Source: Alistipes montrealensis (GTDB taxonomy: Bacteria; Bacteroidota; Bacteroidia; Bacteroidales; Rikenellaceae). From it: a stretch of DNA of 64,000 nucleotides. Position 1 is the first letter of the stretch. Every line of letters starts with the position of its first letter. Where the stretch lies: the NCBI RefSeq assembly GCF_018362775.1, contig NZ_JAGYXY010000004.1:171630-235629 (forward strand), read 5' to 3'. Shown in pieces: positions 34,317 through 43,095 of this stretch. The notes under the pieces are model-generated. The model was not told the DNA's origin. It did no database searches and saw only the letters and a program-made list of their open reading frames with translations. The translations under genes and the position numbers were made by a program.

Positions 34317-35946
34317 TAATCACACGCAGGAACATGCAGACGGGATAGACCGTGGCGTAGGATACCGACGGATTGTCGCCTTCGATGGTGTCGTTGGCGT
34401 AATTGAGCGCCATCGGGTTGGCCATGCTGCCGCACAGCAATCCCGAGACCGAACCGAAGTCGACCTTCAGTATCCGCAGGGCGAACAGCCCCACCAATAC
34501 CACCGGGACGAAGGTCAGTGCGAAGCCCATTCCGAGCCACAGCGCTCCTTCGGGGCGCATGACCGTCGCGAAGAAGTGCGTTCCGGCGTCCAGTCCCAGG
34601 CATGCGAGGTACATCGACAGGCCCAGTCCGCGCAGCATGAGATTGGCGCTCTGCGTGGTGTAGGTGATCATGTGGAGCCGGGGACCGAACGTGCCGATCA
34701 GGATACCGATGATGATCGGACCGCCTGCAAGACCCAGTTTCACGGGAATCGAGATGCCGGGAATTGCAATGGGGATGCTCCCCAGCGTAAGGCCGAGGAT
34801 CAGCCCGATGAACACCGCTGCGAGATTGGGTTCGTTGAGGCTCTTGACGGCGTTGCCGAGGATTTTCTCGACGTTGCGGATGGCCTGGGCTTCGCCGACC
34901 ACCGTCAGTCGGTCGCCCAGTTGCAACCGCAGGTCGGGGGTGGCCAGCAGTTGGACGCCCGAACGGTATACGCGGCTGATATTGATGCCGTAGGTGTTTC
35001 GCAGGCGCAGCTGCGAGAGTTTTTTGCCGTTGATTTCGGGGCGCGTCACGAGGATGCGCTGCGAAATGAGCTGGCTGTCGACGGCATTCCAGTCGATATT
35101 TTCCGTATTCCAGTCTTTTGTCTCCTGCTCGCCGAAGATCAGGCGCAGGGCGTCGGATTCGCCGGGGGTGGTGATGACGAGGATCACGTCGTCCTGCCGG
35201 AGCGTCTTGTCCGAAGTGGGGATCGAAACCCGGCCGTCGCGCCACAGGCGCGAGATGACGAAATGGTGGTGGCTCTGGGTTGCGATTTCGTGGACGCTCT
35301 TACCGAAAATGGCGGGGTTGGTGACGCGGTAGCTGGCGATGAAGACGTTTTTACGGTGTTCGGCGTCGGGTCCGGGCATGTCGGCGGGGCGCACGAAGAA
35401 CTTGCGCAGGAAAACGATGGCCAGGATTACGCCCACGACGCCCAGCGGATAGGCCACGGCGCAACTCAGCGCGGCGCCGTTGGTGTCGAGCCCCATTTGC
35501 TGCAACGTCTGCTGTGCGGCGCCCAGCGCCGGGGTATTGGTCGTCGCGCCGCACAGGATGCCCGACATGTCGGACATCGAGACCCCGAAAGTGTAACTCA
35601 TGGCTACGGCCAGGAGTGTTCCGAGCAGTACGATGGCGATGGCGGGGGAGACGAGCCGCAGCCCGTCGGCGCGCATCGAACTGAAGAAGCCCGGTCCTAC
35701 TTGCAGGCCCAGGGCGTAGACGAAAATCACCAGTCCGAAACTCTCGGCGTAGGTGAGCATCGCAGGGTCGAGCGACAGCCCGAAATGCCCGGCCAGGATG
35801 CCTACGAAGAAGATGAAGGCCGTGCCGAGCGAAATCCCGAAGAAGCGGATTTTTCCCAGTCCGATGCCGAGCGTCGAGATGAGCGAAATCACCACGACGG
35901 CTTGTAAAGCCGAGTGCTCGACGAGCAGTTCTTTAAGCCATTCCAT
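34285..35946 (-). CDS. AspT/YidE-type transporter with two TrkA-C domains
   Basis: A 553-residue inner-membrane protein. Two blocks of about five or six helices flank a cytoplasmic middle with two RCK_C/TrkA-C domains (~190-275, NPAIFGKSVHEIATQSHHHF; ~290-375, RPEINGKKLSQLRLRNTYGI). The membrane repeats share the motif seen as GILCGATTNTPALGAAQQTL and GLLCGSMANPMALNYANDTI. This is the architecture of aspartate:alanine antiporters and of the uncharacterised YidE group; the substrate is unknown. The start is taken at MEWLKELLVEHSALQ, 93 bases inside a longer frame. Confidence 0.92.
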   Translation of the reverse strand: MEWLKELLVEHSALQAVVVISLISTLGIGLGKIRFFGISLGTAFIFFVGILAGHFGLSLDPAMLTYAESFGLVIFVYALGLQVGPGFFSSMRADGLRLVSPAIAIVLLGTLLAVAMSYTFGVSMSDMSGILCGATTNTPALGAAQQTLQQMGLDTNGAALSCAVAYPLGVVGVILAIVFLRKFFVRPADMPGPDAEHRKNVFIASYRVTNPAIFGKSVHEIATQSHHHFVISRLWRDGRVSIPTSDKTLRQDDVILVITTPGESDALRLIFGEQETKDWNTENIDWNAVDSQLISQRILVTRPEINGKKLSQLRLRNTYGINISRVYRSGVQLLATPDLRLQLGDRLTVVGEAQAIRNVEKILGNAVKSLNEPNLAAVFIGLILGLTLGSIPIAIPGISIPVKLGLAGGPIIIGILIGTFGPRLHMITYTTQSANLMLRGLGLSMYLACLGLDAGTHFFATVMRPEGALWLGMGFALTFVPVVLVGLFALRILKVDFGSVSGLLCGSMANPMALNYANDTIEGDNPSVSYATVYPVCMFLRVIIIQVMLMLVL

Positions 35947-36102
35947 CTTTAGCTGTTGAAATTGTTGCAAAAGTAGGTCAAATTTTCCGGATTGCCATTC
36001 TTTTACCGAACGAAAAGTGTTTCCGATGCGTCCGGGCATATTATTTTGCCTTTTCGGGATACGACAATTCGGTCGGGCGTTATGACAAAAACGCTCTGTG
36101 GC

Positions 36103-36132
36103 TTGTGAACTGGGATAATTTATCTACTTTTG
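36103..36132 (+). promoter_or_regulatory. Promoter TTG-N19-TACTTTTG ahead of a candidate small RNA
   Basis: TTG at 36103-36105 and TACTTTTG at 36125-36132, spaced by exactly 19 bases, match the Bacteroidetes housekeeping promoter. No plus-strand protein gene follows. The box CTGGGATAA occurs on both sides of the -7 element. Confidence 0.65.
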
Positions 36133-36137
36133 TACTG

Positions 36138-36285
36138 CTGGGATAAATACAGATTTTCAGTGACGCACGAAGGACTTTCCTGCCGGAGGAGGTCCGGGAT
36201 TCAGTCCGGCAGCTGCCCGGATTCTTTAGGGACTTGGTGTTCCGGGCAGCAGTGAGGGCGACCGTTTAGGCCGCCCTCTTTGTTT
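36138..36285 (+). ncRNA. Candidate small RNA with three hairpins
   Basis: A roughly 148-base plus-strand transcript is predicted between the promoter at 36103-36132 and a terminator. Three stems are visible: TGCCGGA/TCCGGCA (36181-36187 with 36205-36211), a perfect 10-bp stem (36212-36221 with 36241-36250), and a terminator stem (36254-36263 with 36269-36278, one mismatch) followed by TTTGTTT. No start codon with a convincing frame lies inside. It sits in the 364-base gap between two minus-strand genes. It could belong to a known Bacteroidales structured RNA class such as 6S, but I cannot assign it. The transcription end is estimated. Confidence 0.55.
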
Positions 36286-36310
36286 GGATTCGTATATGCA
36301 AATCTCCGTT

Positions 36311-37666
36311 TTAGAGTCGCAGCGGTTGTCCGCGGTAGAAATCGAGGATTTTCGAACGGAAGACGAATTCGTATTTGGCCTGCACGGCTTCGGCCTCGGC
36401 CTTCTCCATGCGCGTTTTGGCATCGTTGAAATCGAAGATCGTCGAGCGGCCTGCCGCGGCTTTCTGCTCTTCGTAGGCGAATGCCACCTTTGCCGAAGCC
36501 GAAGCGGCCTGGGCCGAATTGTATTTGGCATAAGCGGCGTCGGCGTTGTACCACGCCTGCTCGATCAGTTTGCGCAACTCGCGCTCGGCATTGGTGACGG
36601 CGAGCTGCTGGCTGCGCAGGGCTATCTTGGCTTTGAGGATGTTGTTGTGCGTGGCCCGGCGGTTGAAGATCGGAACGCTGAGCGTTACGCCGACCGATTC
36701 ACTGCCGTTTTTGCGGAACTGCGGCCAGAATCCCGAGATGCTGCTGTTGCTGTAAATACCCGTGCCGTAGCCGCCGCGGAGTGAAAGCGACGGGTAAAGT
36801 TCCGAGCGGGCGATAGCGATCGAATGCTCTGAACTTTCGAGCCGCAGTTGCTCCGCCCTGATATGCGGACGGTTCTCGACGGCATAGGCGTATACGTCTT
36901 CTGCCGAACCGAGCCGGTGGAGCGAGGCGAGGGTTACGCTGTCGAGCGTCGGGTCCACGATGTCGAATCCCGCGGCGCTTTCGCGGTTGAGCGCCTGGCT
37001 CAGGTTCAGCAGCGCGAGCCGCAGGTCGTTGCGGGCCTGGGTGAGGGCCAGCCGGTCTTTGGCTTCGAGGGCGTCGCTCTCGTAAACGGCCGATTCGGGC
37101 TGTTTTCCCGAGGCCGCCAGCGCACGGCTGCGCACGGCCTGCTGCGAACTCAGCGCCAACTGGCGTTCGGCTACGCCGACCAGTTCCTTGTTATAGAGCA
37201 CGTCGAGGTAGAGCGTCATGATGTTGATCGATACATCTTCGCGCGCTTTCTCCAGGTCCTGCACGGCTGCTGCGAGGTCCAGTTTCCCGGCCTTGATCTG
37301 GCGGTTGATGCGCATGCCCTGGAACAGCGGCATGGAGGCCGAAACGTCGAACGAGCCGTTCTGCACGGTTCCGCTCTTGTAGGTGTTGTCCTCTCCCGTG
37401 CCGCGCCCGAATGAAGCCTGGTAACCCACGGATGCCCCCAAGTTGGGCAGGCGGCTGAATTTTGCGGTCGAGAGGTCCGCATCGCTGCTTTCGACCTTCA
37501 GCGAACGCTGCTGTACTTCGATGTTGTTGTGCAGGGCATAGCCGATGCAGTCGTCGAGCGACCAGGCGGCGCCAGGCGCCGGGGCTGCCGTATCGGGCGC
37601 CGCATTCTGCGCTGAGACCGTCGTTGCGGCGGCACACAGGGCGGCGAGTAAGATGCCGGTTTTCAT
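36311..37666 (-). CDS. TolC-family outer-membrane efflux protein
   Basis: A 451-residue outer-membrane channel. It has a signal peptide (~1-19) and two OEP repeats of long helices: WSLDDCIGYALHNNIEVQQ and SLKVESSDADLSTAKFSRLP in the first, SLHRLGSAEDVYAYAVENRP and LRLESSEHSIAIARSELYP in the second, ending in the helical EEQKAAAGRSTIFDFNDAKT. It is the exit duct for the ABC efflux complex encoded by the next four genes upstream on the same strand. It is the last gene of that operon, 18 bases after the HlyD-like gene. Confidence 0.95.
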   Translation of the reverse strand: MKTGILLAALCAAATTVSAQNAAPDTAAPAPGAAWSLDDCIGYALHNNIEVQQRSLKVESSDADLSTAKFSRLPNLGASVGYQASFGRGTGEDNTYKSGTVQNGSFDVSASMPLFQGMRINRQIKAGKLDLAAAVQDLEKAREDVSINIMTLYLDVLYNKELVGVAERQLALSSQQAVRSRALAASGKQPESAVYESDALEAKDRLALTQARNDLRLALLNLSQALNRESAAGFDIVDPTLDSVTLASLHRLGSAEDVYAYAVENRPHIRAEQLRLESSEHSIAIARSELYPSLSLRGGYGTGIYSNSSISGFWPQFRKNGSESVGVTLSVPIFNRRATHNNILKAKIALRSQQLAVTNAERELRKLIEQAWYNADAAYAKYNSAQAASASAKVAFAYEEQKAAAGRSTIFDFNDAKTRMEKAEAEAVQAKYEFVFRSKILDFYRGQPLRL

Positions 37667-37684
37667 GCTGCGGTATTTTTGCGG

Positions 37685-38797
37685 TTACTTTTTCTTCTTC
37701 TCTTCCTGGATGCCGCGAATCTTGTCCCCGGCCGCTACTCCTTCGGTGATTTCGATGTTCATACCGTCCGAAAGACCGATTTTGACATCGTGTTTGTCGA
37801 AGGTCTGTTCCTCGGCTCCCTCGGCGCTGGTCAGCACATAGACATAGGTTTTGTCTCCCTCGAACTCCACGGTGCTTTCCGGGAGGGTGAGCACCCCTTC
37901 GCGGCTCTGAATCATCACGCTGGCGTTGGCGCTGTATCCGGCGCGTACGAAAACGTCGGCGGGAATCTTCACGGCGGCTTTGACCTCGAACAGGATCACG
38001 CCGTTGTCTTCGGTGGCTTTGGGCGACACGTATTCCAGCGTAGCGTCCAGTTCGACGTTTTGCAGGGCGCCGATGGTGAGTTTGACGGGCATGCCTTCGT
38101 GCAGTTTGCCTACGTCCGTCTCATCGACGTTGCCCCGGAAGAGCATGTTCGACATGTCGGCTACCGTGGCGATCGTCGTGCCGTCGTTGAACGTGTTGGC
38201 CTGGATGACCGAGTTGCCGACCTTGATCGGCACGTCGAGGATCATGCCGTCGATCGTCGAGCGGATCTGCGTGTTGCTCAGTTCCTTGAAGCGGCTCGAA
38301 ATGCCGTTCTTCACGATCTCCAGGTTCTCCTTGGCGTTCTGCAACTCTTCTTCGGCCTTTTCGAGGGCGGTGCGGCCCTGTTCCGACTCCTCGTCCGAGA
38401 CCACACCCTTTTCGTGCAGGGCCTTCGTGCGGTCGTATTCGCGGCGGGTCTGCGCCAGCGAAATTTCAGCTACCGAGACGCGCGATTCGGCGCTCGACAA
38501 CTGACCCATTTCGGGGACGACCTTTACCGTGGCGATCACTTCGCCCTTGCGGACCAGTTGCCCGGCCTCCTTGTAAACGTCGGAGATGATACCCGAAATC
38601 TGGGGTTTGATCATCACCTCGTCGCGGGGTTCTACCTTGCCCGTGGCCACCACGAACTGTTTGAGCGTGTCCAGTTTCGGCTCCACGATCGTGTAGACGA
38701 CCTTCACCGGACGGGTTTTCTGCCACAGGAACCAGAAGGTCCCCAGTAAGAGTGCTGCAAAGAGTACTCCGGCAAAAATCTTCAGAAACTTTTTCAT
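37685..38797 (-). CDS. HlyD/MacA-type periplasmic adaptor
   Basis: A 370-residue membrane-fusion protein. One N-terminal membrane helix (~5-25, KIFAGVLFAALLLGTFWFLW) anchors it. A lipoyl half-motif (VEPRDEVMIKPQISGIISDV), a coiled-coil hairpin (~100-180, LAQTRREYDRTKALHEKGVV and EEELQNAKENLEIVKNGISS) and a second lipoyl half (IRSTIDGMILDVPIKVGNSV) follow. Beta-barrel and membrane-proximal domains finish it. It bridges the inner-membrane permeases and the TolC channel. The start is at MKKFLKIFAG; a longer open frame upstream is not protein-like. Confidence 0.94.
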   Translation of the reverse strand: MKKFLKIFAGVLFAALLLGTFWFLWQKTRPVKVVYTIVEPKLDTLKQFVVATGKVEPRDEVMIKPQISGIISDVYKEAGQLVRKGEVIATVKVVPEMGQLSSAESRVSVAEISLAQTRREYDRTKALHEKGVVSDEESEQGRTALEKAEEELQNAKENLEIVKNGISSRFKELSNTQIRSTIDGMILDVPIKVGNSVIQANTFNDGTTIATVADMSNMLFRGNVDETDVGKLHEGMPVKLTIGALQNVELDATLEYVSPKATEDNGVILFEVKAAVKIPADVFVRAGYSANASVMIQSREGVLTLPESTVEFEGDKTYVYVLTSAEGAEEQTFDKHDVKIGLSDGMNIEITEGVAAGDKIRGIQEEKKKK

Positions 38798-38826
38798 AGC
38801 CGCAAATATGGTTTTAATTTTTAGTT

Positions 38827-40086
38827 TTATTCTTCGCGTATGGCGTCTACCGCCTTGATTCTCAATGCGCGTGTTGCGGGTATGATACCCGCCAGCAGGC
38901 TGCCCGCCACGAGGATTCCGAGTGCTGTGATGCCCGTTCCGAACGAAATCATCCACGAGATTTCAAATCCGTCCTGTGCCACGGTGACCGCCTGGTAGTA
39001 GATCGAATCGACGACCGACAACAGTCCCACGGCGGCCGTGAGGCCCAATACGCCCGCGATGAATGTCAGCACGAAACTCTCGGACAGGATTTGCGAAATG
39101 ATGGCCCGGGGCGGGGCGCCCAGCGCGCGGCGGATGCCGATCTCCTGCGTACGCTCCTTCACGAGCACCAGCATGATGTTGCTCACGCCGACGATGCCGG
39201 CCAGCAGCGTTCCGAGACCTACGATCCATGTCAGCAGCGCAATGCCGCGGAACAACCCCATCACCTTGTCGAATATCTCGGCCGTAGCCATGGCCCAGAC
39301 GGCTTTTTCGTCGTCGGGCGAGATGATGTGGCGGGCGAAGATCGCCTCGCGGCAGGCCTTCTCGACCTCTTTGCTGGGGGTGTCGTCGCGGCCCGCCACG
39401 GCGAGCATGTGGATCTGGTTGCCGCGCCCGAACATCTGCTGGGCGAGCGATACGGGTACGACAGCCGTGCGTTCAACGTTGCTGAACGACATGGCCGAAC
39501 TCTGTTTGCGCAGCACCCCGATCACGGTGAAATAGCTGTTGTTCATCTTGATCACCTTGCCCGTGGGGTCCTCGACGCCGGGGAAGAGGTCTTTGCATAT
39601 CTGGGTCCCGATGACGCAGACCTTGCGTTTCTGTACCATGTCCACCTCGTTGATAAACCGTCCGAAGAGGATTTTTTGCGGGTTGATCTTCTGGTAGTCG
39701 GGCGTATAGCCCATCATCGTGTAGTCGCCTTTGCGTTCGTGGTAGCTGCAATGGAGTTCGCCGCCCCAGTAGACCGCCGAGGCGTACATCACCTCGGGGA
39801 GTTTTTTGACCGCATCGACATCTGCGTTGTCCATCCGCCACCAGCGGTTCTTGGGCATGCCCTTGTAGGGGATTCCCGTCTGCTGGGGCTGCATGAGCAG
39901 CGTGTTTGTCGACATGTCGCCCAACTGCGCCCGGAACAGCCGTCCGAGGCCCATGCCGGCGCCCAGCATCACCGTAAGCATAAAGATGCCCCAGAATACG
40001 CCCAGCGCGGTCATGATACTGCGCTTGCGGTTGCGGGCGATGGTCTGCCAGATTTCGTTCCAACGGTCTGTATCGAAGAATCCCAT
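38827..40086 (-). CDS. MacB-type ABC transporter permease (second copy)
   Basis: A 419-residue FtsX/MacB-like permease. Helix 1 (~20-42, RSIMTALGVFWGIFMLTVML) is followed by a large periplasmic MacB_PCD domain (~45-270). The C-terminal three helices include LTWIVGLGTLLAGIVGVSNI and the cytoplasmic loop KERTQEIGIRRALGAPPRAI that contacts the ATPase. It is a paralogue of the next gene upstream; the pair probably forms a heterodimer. Four bases separate them. Substrates of such systems include peptides, lipoproteins and antibiotics; this one is unknown. Confidence 0.94.
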   Translation of the reverse strand: MGFFDTDRWNEIWQTIARNRKRSIMTALGVFWGIFMLTVMLGAGMGLGRLFRAQLGDMSTNTLLMQPQQTGIPYKGMPKNRWWRMDNADVDAVKKLPEVMYASAVYWGGELHCSYHERKGDYTMMGYTPDYQKINPQKILFGRFINEVDMVQKRKVCVIGTQICKDLFPGVEDPTGKVIKMNNSYFTVIGVLRKQSSAMSFSNVERTAVVPVSLAQQMFGRGNQIHMLAVAGRDDTPSKEVEKACREAIFARHIISPDDEKAVWAMATAEIFDKVMGLFRGIALLTWIVGLGTLLAGIVGVSNIMLVLVKERTQEIGIRRALGAPPRAIISQILSESFVLTFIAGVLGLTAAVGLLSVVDSIYYQAVTVAQDGFEISWMISFGTGITALGILVAGSLLAGIIPATRALRIKAVDAIREE

Positions 40087-40090
40087 GGCT

Positions 40091-41350
40091 CTATTTGTTG
40101 TAACGCAGGGCGTCGATTGTCTTTAATTGCGCGGCACGGTAGGCCGGGATGTAACCGGCGATGAGGCCTGCGACGATGAGCACGACCGTTGCGCTTACCG
40201 CTATGCCCAGGTCGATTGTCGGATTGAGGAACACTGTGTTCATCCCGTGTCCCGTCTGTTCGGCGGGGGATTGTTCGAGCAGGTAGTTGAGCCCTTCCAT
40301 GGCAGCCACGCCGAGTACCATGCCCATGTAACCGAACGCCGCGGTGATCATCACCGATTCGGTGAGGATCAGACGGATGATCGACGACGGTTTTGCGCCC
40401 AGGGCCTTGCGGATGCCGAATTCGGCGGTGCGCTCGGTAACGGTGACCAGCATGATATTACTCACACCGACGATGCCCGCCAGCAGCGTGCCCAGTCCGA
40501 TGATCCAGACGAAGAGGTTGATTCCGCCGAAGACTACCATCATGTTTTTGTACTGTTCCATGGTGTTGTCGATCCAGATGGCGCTCTTGTCGTCCGGGGC
40601 GAAGTGGTGTTCGGCCGCGAGGCGTCGAAGTAGACGTTTCTCGAAGTCCTCCATCTGTTCATCGGTGTCGATGCCCCGCAGGGTAATGATGGTATTGTTG
40701 ATTTCGGGATTGTTGGCTGTGTAGATCAACTGCCCGGTCGTAAGCGGAATCGTGCACGAAGAGTTGTTGCGCTGGGCGTCGCCCTTTTCGATGCCGATTA
40801 TCGTGAAGACGAGCCCTCCGACTTTGATCTGCTTGCCTATGGGGTCTGCACCCTTGAAAAGTACCCGGCGCATCGGTTCGTCGATGACGATTACCTTGCG
40901 GTATTGCGCTACGTCTTCGTCGTTGATATATCGTCCGGCCGAGAGTTTGACGCCTTCCATCTGCTGCACTTTCGGGAGCGATCCCCGCAGCCATACCTGT
41001 GTGAATTCCCGTCCGTAAGTGGCCTTTTTGCCGTCGAGCCATTTGTTTGCGGCAATCTCGTCGATCTCGGGAAACTCCCGTTTGAGAATCTCCAGGTCGC
41101 TGTTCCACATGCGGATACGGCGGCCCTTGTCGTAGCCCATCCAGGGTTTCGAAGTGCGGCCGCCATAAAGGTCGATGGAGTTGGTCGCGTAGTCGTCGAA
41201 GTTGGCCAGCACGCCGTTCTGAAGCCCGTTGCCCGAGCCGAGCAGGATGACGAGCATGAGGATACCCCACGCGACCGAGAATCCCGTGAGGAACGTGCGC
41301 AGCTTGTTGCGCCGCACCGAGGTCCAGATTTCCAGCAGCAGCTCCCTCAT
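40091..41350 (-). CDS. MacB-type ABC transporter permease (first copy)
   Basis: A 419-residue permease, equal in length to its downstream paralogue. It begins MRELLLEIWTSVRRNKLRTF, has a periplasmic MacB_PCD domain and three C-terminal helices with GLGTLLAGIVGVSNIMLVTV and TERTAEFGIRKALGAKPSSI. The start overlaps the ATPase stop by four bases (ATGA), pointing to coupled translation. A longer frame extending to 41641 lies inside the ATPase gene and is not used. It should pair with the second permease and the ATPase in one inner-membrane exporter. Confidence 0.95.
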   Translation of the reverse strand: MRELLLEIWTSVRRNKLRTFLTGFSVAWGILMLVILLGSGNGLQNGVLANFDDYATNSIDLYGGRTSKPWMGYDKGRRIRMWNSDLEILKREFPEIDEIAANKWLDGKKATYGREFTQVWLRGSLPKVQQMEGVKLSAGRYINDEDVAQYRKVIVIDEPMRRVLFKGADPIGKQIKVGGLVFTIIGIEKGDAQRNNSSCTIPLTTGQLIYTANNPEINNTIITLRGIDTDEQMEDFEKRLLRRLAAEHHFAPDDKSAIWIDNTMEQYKNMMVVFGGINLFVWIIGLGTLLAGIVGVSNIMLVTVTERTAEFGIRKALGAKPSSIIRLILTESVMITAAFGYMGMVLGVAAMEGLNYLLEQSPAEQTGHGMNTVFLNPTIDLGIAVSATVVLIVAGLIAGYIPAYRAAQLKTIDALRYNK

Positions 41351-42036
41351 CGTTTTCCGAGTCCCGTTTCGTCGATGCTGCTGATGACGCCGTCTTTCAG
41401 GCGGATGATCTTGTCGGTCTGGTCGGCGATCGATTGTTCGTGTGTGACGCAGATGATCGTCATGCCCATGTCGACGTTGACCTTGCGCAAAAGGTTCATC
41501 ACCTCCTGCGAGGTGACGCTGTCCAGGGCGCCCGTAGGCTCGTCGGCGAGGATGATCTCGGGTTGGTTGATCAGCGCCCGGGCGATTGCCACGCGCTGTT
41601 TCTGGCCGCCCGACATCTCGTTGGGCATGTGCATGGCCCACTCCCGCAGGCCCAGCAGGTCGAGGTATTCGAGCGCCAGCGCATTGCGTTTGCGGCGCGC
41701 CACGCCCTGGTAGTAAAGCGGCAGGGCGACATTCTCGACGGCGTTTTTATAGTTGATCAGGTTGAACGACTGGAAGATGTAGCCGATCATTTTGTTCCGC
41801 GCGGCGGCGGCCTGCGTTTCGTTGAGGTTTTTGATCAGGCGGCCCGCGAGGTAGTAGTTTCCGCTGTCGTAGTCATCGAGGATGCCGAGGATGTTCAGCA
41901 GGGTCGATTTGCCCGAACCCGAGGCTCCCATGATCGACACCAGTTCGCCTTTGCCGACTTCGAGGTCGATGCCTTTCAGTACATGGAGGGGCGAACCGTT
42001 GTTGTAGGTTTTGTTGATGTTTTCAAGCTTTATCAT
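41347..42036 (-). CDS. MacB/LolD-type ABC transporter ATP-binding protein
   Basis: A 229-residue ATPase with every expected motif: Walker A GASGSGKST (37-45), Q-loop YIFQSFNLI, signature MSGGQKQRVAIARAL, Walker B IILADEPTGALD and the switch His in ICVTHEQ. It powers the two downstream MacB-type permeases. First gene of the operon ATPase-permease-permease-HlyD-TolC, with a consensus promoter 58 bases upstream. Confidence 0.97.
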   Translation of the reverse strand: MIKLENINKTYNNGSPLHVLKGIDLEVGKGELVSIMGASGSGKSTLLNILGILDDYDSGNYYLAGRLIKNLNETQAAAARNKMIGYIFQSFNLINYKNAVENVALPLYYQGVARRKRNALALEYLDLLGLREWAMHMPNEMSGGQKQRVAIARALINQPEIILADEPTGALDSVTSQEVMNLLRKVNVDMGMTIICVTHEQSIADQTDKIIRLKDGVISSIDETGLGKR

Positions 42037-42093
42037 ATCCGCTGCGGGCCGAGTGAGGTTTGCCGGGGTAACGGTTTGTTACGCACTTGGGGA

Positions 42094-42123
42094 CAAAGGT
42101 AATAAAGAAATCGTGAAAAACAA
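42094..42123 (-). promoter_or_regulatory. Consensus promoter of the efflux operon
   Basis: On the minus strand TTG (42123-42121) is followed after exactly 19 bases by TACCTTTG (42101-42094), a full match to TTG-N19-TAnnTTTG. It lies 58 bases before the ATPase start. Confidence 0.75.
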
Positions 42124-42154
42124 TTTATTTTTATCGAAAATCAATAAAATGTTG

Positions 42155-42163
42155 CCCCCCCCC
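42155..42163. repeat. Nine-C homopolymer upstream of efflux promoter
   Basis: A run of nine C in an AT-rich stretch, 32 bases upstream of the TTG box of the efflux operon. Runs of this length can slip during replication and alter promoter strength. Confidence 0.5.
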
Positions 42164-42268
42164 GATAAGAGTATGGTTACAGATCGTTAGCGCTCCTGTC
42201 GGGCCGTCTGAAAAGCGACGGCTGAAGCCCGGGCACTCCGGCCTGCTGTCACCCCTGAATCCCGCTTT

Positions 42269-42922
42269 TTAAGCGGGGCCGATGAGCAGCCGGCGGAGCG
42301 CTGCAACGTCGGTGACGAAATGGTCGGGCCGGGCGGCTTCGAGTTCTCCGGGCGAAGCGTATCCCCAGCCCACGGCTACCGAGGCGAGGCCCGTCTGGGC
42401 GGCTCCTTCGATGTCGTAACGGCGGTCGCCGATCATCACGGCTTGGTGCGGGGCGATCCGTAGGAAGCCGAGCGCATGGCGGATCACGTCGGCCTTGGTC
42501 GTGCGTGTGCCGTCGAACGTGCTGCCGCTGATCAGCCGGAAATGCTGTTCGAAGCCGAAGTGCTCCGCGATTTGCCGGGCGAAGGGCATCGGCTTCGAGG
42601 TGGCCATGACGTTCACGCATCCTGCGGCGGCCGTTGCGGCCAGCAGGCCGGGGATTCCCGGATAGACTTCGTTCTCGAAGATTCCTTTCGGGGCGTAGTA
42701 TTCGCGGTATTTGGCGACGGCTTCGGCTGCTTCGGCGTCGGTCATGCCGTAACGTTCCCGGAAGGAGTCCGTGAGCGGCGGTCCGATGAAGGGGCACAAT
42801 TCGTTGAGGTCTTCTACTTCGATGCCGAAGTGGTGCAGGGCGTATTGTACCGACCGGGTGATCCCCTGCATAGGGTCGGTCAGCGTACCGTCGAGGTCGA
42901 AAAAGAGGTATTTTCTAAACAT
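42269..42922 (-). CDS. HAD-superfamily hydrolase, phosphoglycolate-phosphatase-like
   Basis: A 217-residue HAD phosphatase: motif I LFFDLDGTLTD (Asp9, Asp11), motif II in VMATSKP (Thr/Ser), motif III Lys in TTKADVI, and motif IV MIGDRRYDIEGA. The helical cap after motif I (ITRSVQYALHHFGIEVED, PFIGPPLTDSFRERYG) is typical of Gph/PpaX-like enzymes. The substrate could be phosphoglycolate, pyrophosphate or another small phosphate ester. The start gives MFRKYLFFD; a much longer frame upstream is spurious. It stands alone between the efflux operon and the CoA-transferase gene. Confidence 0.92.
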   Translation of the reverse strand: MFRKYLFFDLDGTLTDPMQGITRSVQYALHHFGIEVEDLNELCPFIGPPLTDSFRERYGMTDAEAAEAVAKYREYYAPKGIFENEVYPGIPGLLAATAAAGCVNVMATSKPMPFARQIAEHFGFEQHFRLISGSTFDGTRTTKADVIRHALGFLRIAPHQAVMIGDRRYDIEGAAQTGLASVAVGWGYASPGELEAARPDHFVTDVAALRRLLIGPA

Positions 42923-43062
42923 ATTTCCGGATCGGTAAATTCGCATTTTTTCATGCTTCCGGGCGGCTTGCGGCGGCGTTTGTAAATCGGCTCTGCCTTT
43001 TGGGAACGGTTTTGGGCCGCTGTGCGGCGGGGCAAGCCCCGGAAACTGGGCGTAAATATAGT

Positions 43063-43089
43063 AAAAACCCGGCTCTTCGGGGAGCCGGG
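43063..43089 (-). terminator. Terminator after the CoA-transferase operon
   Basis: On the minus strand CCCGGCTC and GAGCCGGG pair around a 6-base loop and are followed by TTTTT (43067-43063). It lies 7 bases beyond the CoA-transferase stop. Confidence 0.75.
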
Positions 43090-43095
43090 CAGAAG

